Source of the DNA: a virus
DNA: 20,201 nucleotides
Direction: 5' to 3' (one strand)
Virus record (IMG/VR): IMGVR_UViG_3300020428_000125
Span: 1-20,201 of that record
Position numbers and translations under genes: made by a program. This document shows, piece after piece, positions 12,785 through 20,201 of this stretch (position 1 is the first letter of the stretch; each line of letters starts with the position of its first letter). Under the pieces are notes generated by a model. It saw only the letters and a list, made by a program, of their open reading frames with translations. It was not told the origin of the DNA and did not search any database.

Positions 12785-15145
12785 ATGAATAAAGTAAAAA
12801 GATCTTTGCGAAAAAAACGCCATGCTGGAGGTATAGGTGGTTCAGGAAGTGGTCAAGCACATGAAGTAACGTATGACCAAAACAACCCAAGCGGCGGGAC
12901 AACATTTACTCCTCACAATCCTAATGACCCAGGACATGACGGTGGTAATGACGATGGTGGTGATGACGGTGGTAATGACAATGGTGGTGGTGATGACGGT
13001 GGAGGAGGTCCTCCTGTTTCAATACCTAAAGATCCTAGAGTAGGATATGTAACTTCTACTCAAGAAAAAGGAAAGCCTCCTAAAGTAGATATACAACGCG
13101 GAGTTCCTTTTACGGTTCAAAAATCTCCGGTAGAAAAAGTAGGAACGACAACAGATTTACCAGCAGTTAATATGGCTGCTCCTGAAGACGCTACAGAAAA
13201 AAATATAACAGCACAAGAATTTACAGGAGAAGGGTATACTGCTAAAACGGCTCCAACTCCTAAAGAATATACAACTGCAACATATAACGCTTTTAAAGCT
13301 GAGGAAATAGGGCCAACTAAAGCTGCTCAAGGTAAAGTTACTAGAGTAGCTGAAGCAGATGGTCCTGAATTAACTGAACGAGCAAAGGCTGCTGAAAGAG
13401 TCAGACCTGACGAACGGGAAGCACTTGCTAAGGACGAAGTGTTTGATGAAGATTTAAGATCTCAAGTAGATAAGGTAACTGGTCAAACAGTAAAAGTATC
13501 ACCTACTCGGGAAGCTGAACTTAAACAAAGAAGGATAATAACTGGGGAACCTGCTCCTGATGGAGAACCTGCTGAAATTTTATCTTTATATAATTTCGAT
13601 AAAGCTCAACAAAGAGAAATAAGAGGTGCAGAAGCAAAGGCTAAAGTTCTCAGCGATTTAAAAGAACAAGGAATTCCTGATGATGTTGCTGCTGATTTAG
13701 CTGATGATCCAGAAAAACTTGCTGCTGCTGCTGATAGTTTAGATGATGGAATTAAAACTAGACTTTCAGGACTTCCTAAAGAAGCTTTAGTTAGCACTCA
13801 GATGGAATCCTTACTTGCTGGAATGGAGGAAGGTAAAACTCCTTCGTGGGCTAAACCTGCTTTGGCTGCGGTAGAGGCTAATTTAGCTCAGAGAGGTTTA
13901 GATGTTTCTACTGTAGGTAGAGATGCACTTTTTAATTCTATTATTCAAAGTGCTATACCTTTAGCTCAAAGTAATGCTCAAGCAATTCAAGCTGCAACTT
14001 CACAAGATAAGACTATAGCAGGACAGTTCTTAATAAAGAATGCTGAATTTAAACAGCAAATGGAACTTGCTAATCTTTCTAATGATCAGCAAATGCGACT
14101 TGCTAATCTTACTGCTGAAAATCAAGCAGAGTCTGAAAATTTAAATGCTGCTCAACAAACAGAGTTAGCTAATCTTCAAACAAGGCTTCAGACTAATTTA
14201 AAACAAGCTGAACTTGCTGGTGCAATGAATCAATCACAGCTTAGTGTTGATCAGCAAAGAGCCGTAACTAATGCAATGACTGTTGCTAAAATAGATATGT
14301 CTAAATTTTCTACAGCACAGCAAGTAGAACTGTCTAATAGTAAATTTCTTCAGTCTGCTACTTTAACAGATTTTAATGCTAGACAACAAGAAGCTATGCA
14401 AAATGCTACAATGTTAGCTCAAATGGATTTAGCAACTGCTGATCAAAATACAAAATTAGCAATAGAAAATGCTAGAAACTTTTTACAGATGGATTTAAGT
14501 AATCTTTCTAATCGGCAGCAAGTTAATATTTTTGATCAGCAAATGAGACAACAAACAATGCTTACTAATGCTGCTGCTACTAATGCATCTAGGCAGTTTA
14601 ATGCTACTAGTGAGAATCAAAAAAATCAATTTATGAAAAATATGGAAGCGCAGATGAATCAGTTTAATGCTACTTCTGTAAATCAAGCTAAACAGTTTAG
14701 TGCGGCAGAACAGAATAAAGCAAAAGCAGTAAATGCTGGTAATGTTTTAGCTGCTAGGACTGCACAAGCACAACTTAATACTCAAGTAGAGCAGTTTAAC
14801 AGTCAAATGGATTTTAATAGAGATCAATGGAATGCTGCAAATAAACAAGCAGTTTTACAGTCTAATGTAGAATGGCGAAGAAAAGCTAATTTAATTGATA
14901 CTGCTGCTCAAAATGCATCTAATCAAATGGCTGCACAAATGCAATTTAATTTGGATTCGGCTGAACAATCTTTTCTATGGCAAAACCTTAGAGATGAAGC
15001 TTCTTATATTAGACAGTCTTATGAGAACGAAGAACAAAGGAAAACTAGTTTATATGCAACTGCCCTCGGTAATGAAACATCTGCTGAGAAAGGTCATATG
15101 AGCACTAATAACTTAACAACTTGGATTGCTAAAATATTCGGTTAG
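12785..15145 (+). CDS. Large Asn/Gln-rich helical virion protein, probable internal (ejection) protein
   Basis: A 786-residue protein. Residues 1-15 are strongly basic (MNKVKRSLRKKRHAG). Residues 45-80 are an almost pure Asp/Gly/Asn tract with DNA microrepeats, a flexible spacer. Up to about residue 400 it is charged, with Pro-rich spacing and many 'T-A-x-T-x' segments. From about 400 to 760 it is a long helical Asn/Gln/Ala-rich region with recurring phrases: 'QMELANLSNDQQ', 'LQMDLSNLSNRQQ', 'QFNATSENQKNQF', 'QFNATSVNQAKQF'. I recall this style from marine phage virion proteins of unknown role. Followed by an amphipathic membrane-active-looking protein and a lysozyme-domain protein, it fits the set of proteins ejected with DNA. 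It contains no Cys and no membrane segment. Confidence 0.65.
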   Translation: MNKVKRSLRKKRHAGGIGGSGSGQAHEVTYDQNNPSGGTTFTPHNPNDPGHDGGNDDGGDDGGNDNGGGDDGGGGPPVSIPKDPRVGYVTSTQEKGKPPKVDIQRGVPFTVQKSPVEKVGTTTDLPAVNMAAPEDATEKNITAQEFTGEGYTAKTAPTPKEYTTATYNAFKAEEIGPTKAAQGKVTRVAEADGPELTERAKAAERVRPDEREALAKDEVFDEDLRSQVDKVTGQTVKVSPTREAELKQRRIITGEPAPDGEPAEILSLYNFDKAQQREIRGAEAKAKVLSDLKEQGIPDDVAADLADDPEKLAAAADSLDDGIKTRLSGLPKEALVSTQMESLLAGMEEGKTPSWAKPALAAVEANLAQRGLDVSTVGRDALFNSIIQSAIPLAQSNAQAIQAATSQDKTIAGQFLIKNAEFKQQMELANLSNDQQMRLANLTAENQAESENLNAAQQTELANLQTRLQTNLKQAELAGAMNQSQLSVDQQRAVTNAMTVAKIDMSKFSTAQQVELSNSKFLQSATLTDFNARQQEAMQNATMLAQMDLATADQNTKLAIENARNFLQMDLSNLSNRQQVNIFDQQMRQQTMLTNAAATNASRQFNATSENQKNQFMKNMEAQMNQFNATSVNQAKQFSAAEQNKAKAVNAGNVLAARTAQAQLNTQVEQFNSQMDFNRDQWNAANKQAVLQSNVEWRRKANLIDTAAQNASNQMAAQMQFNLDSAEQSFLWQNLRDEASYIRQSYENEEQRKTSLYATALGNETSAEKGHMSTNNLTTWIAKIFG
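12936..13009 (+). repeat. Asp/Gly-coding microrepeats
   Basis: ATGACGGTGGTAATGAC occurs at 12936 and again, exactly, at 12963 (27-base offset), followed by a degenerate third unit; GGTGGT and GATGAC alternate throughout. It encodes a flexible acidic Gly/Asp linker. Slippage or recombination between units could change its length. Confidence 0.8.
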
Positions 15146-15160
15146 TAATGAGGAATAAAC

Positions 15161-16438
15161 ATGGGGTTTTTTAAAAAATTATTTAAAGGCATTAAAAAGG
15201 TCTTTAAAAAAATTGGTAAAGGTATTAAAAAAATTGCTGGGAAAGTAGGTAAAGTTTTTGGCAAGTTAGGAATTGTAGGAACTATTGCTCTTGCATTCCT
15301 TGCTCCCTATGCGTTAGGAGCTATATCGACGTGGGCAGGAGGACTAGCAGCGTCGAGTAATGCCTTTGTCGCAGGATTTGGTAAGATGGTAGGTGCTGCA
15401 ACAAAATTTATAGGTGGTGTAGGTAATGCTATAAAAGGTGTATCAGAAGCTGTTACTAGTACAGTTAGTAATATTGTAGGTAAAGTAGGTGGAGAGTTTT
15501 TACAGAAAATGGGAATTGACACCTTTATGGGAAAAGATCTTACTAATCTTGCTAGTTGGGGAGATATTTGGTCACAGACTCAAAGCTCATTTGCTGGAAT
15601 TAAAACAGCGTTCACAGAGGGTGTTGCAAAACAAGCATCACTTTTTGAAACAGGAAGACTGGGTGATGTATTAAAAGCTCCTACTGATAAGTTTGTTAAA
15701 TTAGGAGAAACTGGCGGTACTATTAATGTAGATGCAGGAAAAGTTCAACTAGATTCTCCTATAAATCCTAATGTAGATATAGGAAAATTACCATCTTCAT
15801 TTGATACTTCTAATTTATCATCTTCATTTGATATTTCTAATGTAGGAGGATCTAAATTTAAAGTACCTACTGGAGCAGACTTATTTAGTCAGTCTAGTGA
15901 ACAGATGTTTAAATTTCCTTCCCCTATAGATCCTAATTTAAATATAGGAGAATATGCTTCTAATTTACCAGACGCAGTAAATGTAGACTTACCTTCTCCG
16001 TTTGAAACTCCTGCCGAAAGGTTTTCTAGATTAGGAGAAACTGGTGGTACTATTGACGTAGACGCAACAAAAAATGTTTCTTTGTTAACTGTTCCTGAAC
16101 AAACTTTACAAGGAAAAGGTTTTGCGCCACAAGCAAAGAAAGGGGGTATTGCTAGTGATATTGGAGGCAGGATAAAAGATAGGGCTATAGCTGGTATTGG
16201 TGATTGGGCTTATGATGCAATTACTGGTTCAACAGGAGATAATACTTCTGGATTTGGAGGAAATAGTATGCAACTCTTTGCAGAAGATCGGATTACTGGC
16301 GCGGAGCAGTTACCAGCATTTGGTATAGCTATGTCTAACCCTGTAAGTGATTGGGCGCAAATGATAGCAGAGGCACAAAGAATACCAACTGCATTTAGAG
16401 TAAACTATGGTCAAAATCAAATTCCAGCAGTAAGTTAA
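15161..16438 (+). CDS. Virion protein with Lys-rich amphipathic, membrane-active-like N terminus
   Basis: A 425-residue protein. Thirteen of the first 36 residues are Lys, spaced with Phe/Ile/Val every three to four positions (GFFKKLFKGIKKVFKKIGKG and onward), forming an amphipathic helix like that of cationic membrane-active peptides. There is no acidic residue before Glu96. Residues about 37-56 ('LGIVGTIALAFLAPYALGAI') are hydrophobic, followed by a Gly/Ala-rich segment to about 95. The rest is repeat-rich: 'LGETGGTI.VDA' at 181-192 and 291-302, 'SPI.PN..IG' twice, 'SSFDTSN/SSFDISN' in tandem. GAGG precedes the ATG. The family is, from memory, common in marine phages. I infer insertion into the host inner membrane during DNA delivery. 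A toxin or lysis role is less likely because of its size and neighbours. Confidence 0.65.
   Translation: MGFFKKLFKGIKKVFKKIGKGIKKIAGKVGKVFGKLGIVGTIALAFLAPYALGAISTWAGGLAASSNAFVAGFGKMVGAATKFIGGVGNAIKGVSEAVTSTVSNIVGKVGGEFLQKMGIDTFMGKDLTNLASWGDIWSQTQSSFAGIKTAFTEGVAKQASLFETGRLGDVLKAPTDKFVKLGETGGTINVDAGKVQLDSPINPNVDIGKLPSSFDTSNLSSSFDISNVGGSKFKVPTGADLFSQSSEQMFKFPSPIDPNLNIGEYASNLPDAVNVDLPSPFETPAERFSRLGETGGTIDVDATKNVSLLTVPEQTLQGKGFAPQAKKGGIASDIGGRIKDRAIAGIGDWAYDAITGSTGDNTSGFGGNSMQLFAEDRITGAEQLPAFGIAMSNPVSDWAQMIAEAQRIPTAFRVNYGQNQIPAVS
15701..15736 (+). repeat. LGETGGTI repeat, copy 1
   Basis: Encodes LGETGGTINVDA. It is repeated 330 bases downstream as LGETGGTIDVDA with few silent changes, part of a larger diverged duplication with SPI.PN..IG segments. 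Confidence 0.8.
16031..16066 (+). repeat. LGETGGTI repeat, copy 2
   Basis: Encodes LGETGGTIDVDA; copy of the element at 15701. Confidence 0.8.
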
Positions 16439-16453
16439 TTAGGATTTTAAACT

Positions 16454-16951
16454 ATGAGTGAATTATTAGACACTACTCCAGAACTACAAGAACATTTTTC
16501 AAGAATGGATGGTCCTATTCCTGGAGAAGGACTAACTAGTGATCCTGATGATCCTTATCCTTGGGAACAGCCTCCTGAATTTACTGTTCTTCAAGAAGCT
16601 ATAGATTATTTATTTGTTACTTTAACAGAAGAAGCTAGTTATGAAGGTCTTGTAGAATCTGCTTTAGGCGGTGGAACTATTATGGAATTAACAAGGCTTG
16701 TTCTGTTTAAAGGATTTACAGAAGGAAAATGGAATGCAGATTTATTTCTATTGTTAGTAGAACCTACCGCTTATATGATCATGGGTATCCTTGAGAGAGC
16801 AGGAGTTAATGATTATATTGTAATGAATGATGATGATGAAGATTTATTTGGAGCAGAACTTTCTGGAGAAGTTAAAGAAAATTTAAATAATAAAGAAGCT
16901 CCTGATGACATAGTAGAACCAACTTCCCCTAGTTTAATGGCGAGACAATAA
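16454..16951 (+). CDS. Acidic virion-associated protein of unknown function (165 aa)
   Basis: A 165-residue, strongly acidic protein. The N terminus is Pro/Asp-rich ('TSDPDDPYPWEQPPEF'), then helical: 'FTVLQEAIDYLFVTLTEEAS' (43-62), 'GTIMELTRLVLFKGFTEGKW' and a hydrophobic helix 'LFLLLVEPTAYMIMGILERA' (97-116), then the acidic run 'NDDDEDLF' and a disordered-looking C terminus. The helix at 97-116 carries charged and proline residues and is more likely a buried helix than a membrane anchor. I recall this core from marine phage structural operons but know of no assigned function. It lies between two ejection-type genes; its stop directly abuts the next ATG, suggesting coupled translation and a joint role. 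Confidence 0.6.
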   Translation: MSELLDTTPELQEHFSRMDGPIPGEGLTSDPDDPYPWEQPPEFTVLQEAIDYLFVTLTEEASYEGLVESALGGGTIMELTRLVLFKGFTEGKWNADLFLLLVEPTAYMIMGILERAGVNDYIVMNDDDEDLFGAELSGEVKENLNNKEAPDDIVEPTSPSLMARQ

Positions 16952-19780
16952 ATGAGTGCTATAGAAGATACATATAGTGAGTTATCTGCTGCCGCACAAA
17001 ATACAGCAGAAAAAAATAGAGACAGAAGAAATAGAAACCAACTAATAGGTTTAGCGGGAAATATTGCTATTGACTATTATAAACTTGGCATGGAAGAAAA
17101 AGTAGATGATTTCTTTAAAAATGCTGAAGTAGTTAAAGGACGTAATGTTTATAGCAAAGCTCAGAATTTAAATAAAGTTTATGGGGAACATGAAGCTAAA
17201 GCTGTCAGTTACGTTGGTGGAGAAGAACAGTATGTATATGATACTTTTGTTATGCCTTATGCTCAAAGAATAGCAGAGCAGGAATACGAAGGATGGGCTG
17301 AAGGGTATACTGATGAAAGTAAAGCTGAAGTATTAAAAGATTTTGCTAATAAATTTAAAGATGATATTTATAATCAATACAAAAATATTCAAGAATTAAG
17401 AAGTAAAGTAGATCTTTCTAAAAACTATGAAGACTTTATAGGAGATGCTAACGTATTTCCAGATAGTATGGGACAAGAATTAATTGGAAAAATATTTGGA
17501 AATAAAAAGAATAAAGCAGAAGTTCTTCTTGAATCAACAGAAAATGTTTTAAAGCAAATAAGTCCTGACATTTATGCATTGGGAGGCCAAGAAATCTTTC
17601 AACAAGATAGCTTTGATAATGCTAAAGATTATATGGAAAACTTTAAATCTGGTCTAACAGAAAAGTTTGAAAGAACAGGCACTGCGGTTGATATGCCTTT
17701 ACAAACAGTAGATGGCAAAGCTGAAGTTACTAGGAAAGTAAATGTTTTAGTAAGTAAACTTGATCCTCATAAAGTTAAATTTAAAGATTTTTTTACTAAT
17801 CGGGATATAGATCCTGGTGAATTAACAAATACTTTTTTACGAAGTAAGAAAATTAAAGAAACGAGTTATGATGGAAAAACGACAGAAACGATTGTCTACC
17901 AAACTCTCGTAAAAGATGTAGATGGTAACGAATATGTTATTAGTAGTAATCTTAACGATGCTGGTAATAGTAATCTATTAAATAAGGTTACAGCTACTGA
18001 TAATTTTAGTAAAGTAACAAGAGATAAAACAATTCCTCATATTGTTGATAATCAAGATTATGATGTAAGTGGAACTGTAGAAGATTCTTGGTTCGGTTAT
18101 TCAAATGATCCAAAGAGTGTTAAACAAGTAATAGAAAGCCAAGCTCAAGCGTATGGACAAAATGATCAAAGCTATATGGAAAATATAGGTAATCAAATGT
18201 CTGCGGAAATACACAAATTAGATACGATATTTACAACAACTGGTGAGACTTCTAATACGGACGGAAAGAATATAGCACTAAGAATTGTTTTAAATAGGCA
18301 AGAAAGAAAAATAATAGATGATAATATAAATGTAGACGCTACTTTTTTTCGTAATAAGAAAACTGGAATAACAGGAATAGTAAATGGATTAGAAGCTTTA
18401 GAATCTTATGCTGATTTAGTTTATGAAGGAAGCATTCCTATAACTAAAGAATCACTAGGAAATATTGCTAAAATACTTCAATATAGTGATGCTTCAGAGC
18501 AATATAGGCTACTTCGTGAAAGTGAAAAGCCAGTTAAAATTAATGTTTTAAATGATTTATTTAATAAACCAAGTGTTAAAACTTTATTTAGCAGAGACTT
18601 TTTAGAGAACAGACTACAATCTGTTGAGCCAGAAGCAAGAGAAAGATTAATAAACTCATTTCAAAAAGCTTGGGAAGAAGATTTTGGTCAGACAAATTTT
18701 AATCCAGACGCTCCTACAGGATTAGGTGCTGATATATCTAAGGCAACGAATACTAATAATGGGGGGAAAACTGGGGGCGAAGTAATTAAATCTCCTATAG
18801 GTGGTGAACAAGAAAGAGAAAAAGTTGCAGCCGCAAATAATAGAATTAATATTCTTAAAAAGGACGGTCTAAGCCATCTTGAAATAGTTAAAGCTGCCGC
18901 AGCAGATGATAATATAAGTAAAGCTCAAGCTGCTGCAATAACAGTAGGAGCACTTCTAGACTCAGGAGGTAGAGCAGTTGGTCAAGATATAATAAATATT
19001 GCACAAGATAGTATAATAGCAGATGCATATAGAAATAAACAAAAAATTTGGGATATAGCTAAAGCTAAATTTGCTCCTTATAGAGCTATTTATGAGTCTG
19101 TTTTTATACCTCCTAATGAACGACAAGAACGTAGTAGTCTTCTTGCATCTTCCTCTACACAAAGTCCTATAGATCAAGGAAAACTAGAAGATTTATATTC
19201 TGGACTAGATCCAAGATCTATAAAAGAAATAACAGATGAAGTTAATATAATAGCACAAGAAGAAGAAGATAAAAAAAATACTACAGTAATACCTAATTCT
19301 GTCGAGGGTAAAATTGAGTATATTGGAAAATTACTAGGAGATAATGAAAGACAAATTCAGTTTATGAAACGAGTAGTTAATCAAGAATCTCGTATGGGTA
19401 AGGCACCAGGAACGTATGACTTCTCAGGCTCTGAAGGAAGACGCGGTAGTTTTGGTGTTGCTCAAGTAGATGAGGTTGCTTTTAATCAAGTACAGAAAAA
19501 ACTTAAAGACAGAAAAAATAGACTTAGTAAATATGTAGAACCTTTTAAAGATGCAACAGGTATAGATTTAACAACAGTTACATACGAAGATTTAGAAGAT
19601 GATATACTATCTATTGCTTTTGCAAGAATGTATTTACGCCAAAGAACTAATGCGCCTATTCCTCAATCAATAGAAAAACAAGGTAACTACTGGAAAAAGT
19701 ATTATAACACTTTTAAAGGCAGAGGAACAGCCAAAGAGTTTGTTGCAAATAATGAAAACTTATTTTCCCCAGAAGCATAA
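16952..19780 (+). CDS. Large ejection/internal virion protein with C-terminal lysozyme-like (transglycosylase) domain
   Basis: A 942-residue protein. The first 780 residues are mixed helical with no recognised domain, starting 'MSAIEDTYSELSAAAQNTAE' followed by a basic 'KNRDRRNRNQ' and a hydrophobic helix. A Gly/Asn-rich linker ('NTNNGGKTGGE') lies near residue 610. The final 150 residues look like a lysozyme-fold lytic transglycosylase: 'FMKRVVNQESRMG' with candidate catalytic Glu812, 'GSFGVAQVDEVAF' (GSFGVAQ at 832-838, the usual G-x-x-G-x-x-Q substrate-cleft motif), and later 'DILSIAFARMYL' and 'GNYWKKYYNTFKGRGTA'. Such virion enzymes cut peptidoglycan locally during DNA entry, as T7 gp16 does, though there the domain is N-terminal. 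The start abuts the preceding stop. A lysis endolysin role is less likely given the size. Confidence 0.72.
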   Translation: MSAIEDTYSELSAAAQNTAEKNRDRRNRNQLIGLAGNIAIDYYKLGMEEKVDDFFKNAEVVKGRNVYSKAQNLNKVYGEHEAKAVSYVGGEEQYVYDTFVMPYAQRIAEQEYEGWAEGYTDESKAEVLKDFANKFKDDIYNQYKNIQELRSKVDLSKNYEDFIGDANVFPDSMGQELIGKIFGNKKNKAEVLLESTENVLKQISPDIYALGGQEIFQQDSFDNAKDYMENFKSGLTEKFERTGTAVDMPLQTVDGKAEVTRKVNVLVSKLDPHKVKFKDFFTNRDIDPGELTNTFLRSKKIKETSYDGKTTETIVYQTLVKDVDGNEYVISSNLNDAGNSNLLNKVTATDNFSKVTRDKTIPHIVDNQDYDVSGTVEDSWFGYSNDPKSVKQVIESQAQAYGQNDQSYMENIGNQMSAEIHKLDTIFTTTGETSNTDGKNIALRIVLNRQERKIIDDNINVDATFFRNKKTGITGIVNGLEALESYADLVYEGSIPITKESLGNIAKILQYSDASEQYRLLRESEKPVKINVLNDLFNKPSVKTLFSRDFLENRLQSVEPEARERLINSFQKAWEEDFGQTNFNPDAPTGLGADISKATNTNNGGKTGGEVIKSPIGGEQEREKVAAANNRINILKKDGLSHLEIVKAAAADDNISKAQAAAITVGALLDSGGRAVGQDIINIAQDSIIADAYRNKQKIWDIAKAKFAPYRAIYESVFIPPNERQERSSLLASSSTQSPIDQGKLEDLYSGLDPRSIKEITDEVNIIAQEEEDKKNTTVIPNSVEGKIEYIGKLLGDNERQIQFMKRVVNQESRMGKAPGTYDFSGSEGRRGSFGVAQVDEVAFNQVQKKLKDRKNRLSKYVEPFKDATGIDLTTVTYEDLEDDILSIAFARMYLRQRTNAPIPQSIEKQGNYWKKYYNTFKGRGTAKEFVANNENLFSPEA

Positions 19781-19784
19781 CTAA

Positions 19785-20201
19785 ATGAAAGCATTTAACG
19801 AACAGTTTTATGAAGACCTAGAAGGGCTTACTGAAAATACAAAGCCTTATAAAGGTGGTCCTTATTCTCAATCTTCATACGGATATACAGAAACCTTAAC
19901 TGATTTAGAAAATGATCCTCAATATCAAGAGGATGCAGAAACGTATTTAACTTTTCTAGCTAAAAATACTACTGGCTGGCGTAAATTTATAGATCAAGGA
20001 TCTTGGGATTCTAATGAGGATATTTTTGAAACTCTTAGAGATGAAGATTATCGTTTGGGTACAATAGTTACTCGGGCAGATCAATTAAAAGAAGCCCCTA
20101 AAAATGTTAAACAGGCTTATGCAAGACTTCGTAGTAGATTTGATGAAGCTGATATTGGCGAAGGAAATAGATTAAAAGCTTTTTATGATATATCAACAGA
20201 T
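19785..20201 (+). CDS. Start of a further large virion/ejection-type protein (3' end outside window)
   Basis: An ATG four bases after the previous stop opens a frame that stays open to the window end (139 codons). The product begins MKAFNEQFYEDLEGLTENTK, then 'GGPYSQSSYGYTETLTDLEN', 'AETYLTFLAKNT' and 'AYARLRSRFDEADIGEGNRL'. This opening resembles, from memory, the N terminus of a very large internal virion protein found at this place in marine phages. It is acidic and helical with no membrane segment in the visible part. The ribosome binding site is weak, suggesting coupling with the preceding gene. Function is inferred from neighbours only. Confidence 0.65.
   Translation, partial: MKAFNEQFYEDLEGLTENTKPYKGGPYSQSSYGYTETLTDLENDPQYQEDAETYLTFLAKNTTGWRKFIDQGSWDSNEDIFETLRDEDYRLGTIVTRADQLKEAPKNVKQAYARLRSRFDEADIGEGNRLKAFYDISTD

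Noticed and set aside
12936-13009. Short repeats as a CRISPR array or origin iterons
   Set aside because: The units are in frame, without unique spacers, and encode a Gly/Asp linker inside a long gene.
15171-15190. Run of T then A (TTTTTTAAAAAATT) as a programmed frameshift site
   Set aside because: The frame runs on without need for a shift for 425 codons, and no overlapping frame of useful length begins there.

Overview
The window is one strand-consistent block of the late (virion structure and DNA delivery) module of a tailed phage. All supported genes lie on the + strand, tightly packed, many with stop/start overlaps or gaps of a few bases. The DNA is AT-rich with A/T-ending codons. There is no tape-measure, sheath or tail-tube gene, and the order portal, scaffold, capsid, head-tail adaptor, stabilisation/nozzle protein, fibres, ejection proteins is that of a short-tailed (podovirus-like) phage. 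Several protein families (the Asn/Gln-rich coil protein, the Lys-rich amphipathic protein, the C-terminal lysozyme-like protein, the 'GDTITAALFNNEYNQL' fibre) look to me, from memory only, like families of uncultured marine phages; the host cannot be read from this DNA.

Layout. 1-596: 3' part of the portal gene, then a 28-codon gene. 697-2895: a 732-residue protein of unknown role with a recent internal duplication and a C-terminal 'SDSIPA' motif. 2896-2987: a short non-coding leader holding two copies of a hairpin + Shine-Dalgarno + ATG unit. 2988-4834: scaffold and major capsid protein, closed by a strong hairpin terminator. 4889-5473: three very small genes. 5475-7849: head-tail adaptor-like and nozzle/stabilisation-like proteins. 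7853-12547: a trimeric-fibre-like protein, two paralogous beta-propeller proteins (probable receptor-binding proteins) and a tail fibre assembly chaperone-like protein. 12572-12781: a small C-terminally anchored membrane protein resembling holin-associated XhlA. 12785-20201: a run of five genes that look like internal/ejection proteins, including one with a C-terminal lysozyme-like domain; the last is cut by the window end.

How it works together: portal, scaffold and capsid build the procapsid; the adaptor and nozzle proteins close the portal vertex; fibre and propeller proteins contact the host; the large helical, amphipathic and lysozyme-like proteins would be stored in the head or tail and ejected to carry DNA across the envelope. 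The least explained parts are the duplicated leader before the scaffold gene and the paired propeller proteins with identical ends but divergent codons. No tRNA, CRISPR, insertion sequence, integrase or attachment site was seen, and no stretch above 300 bases lacks a gene.
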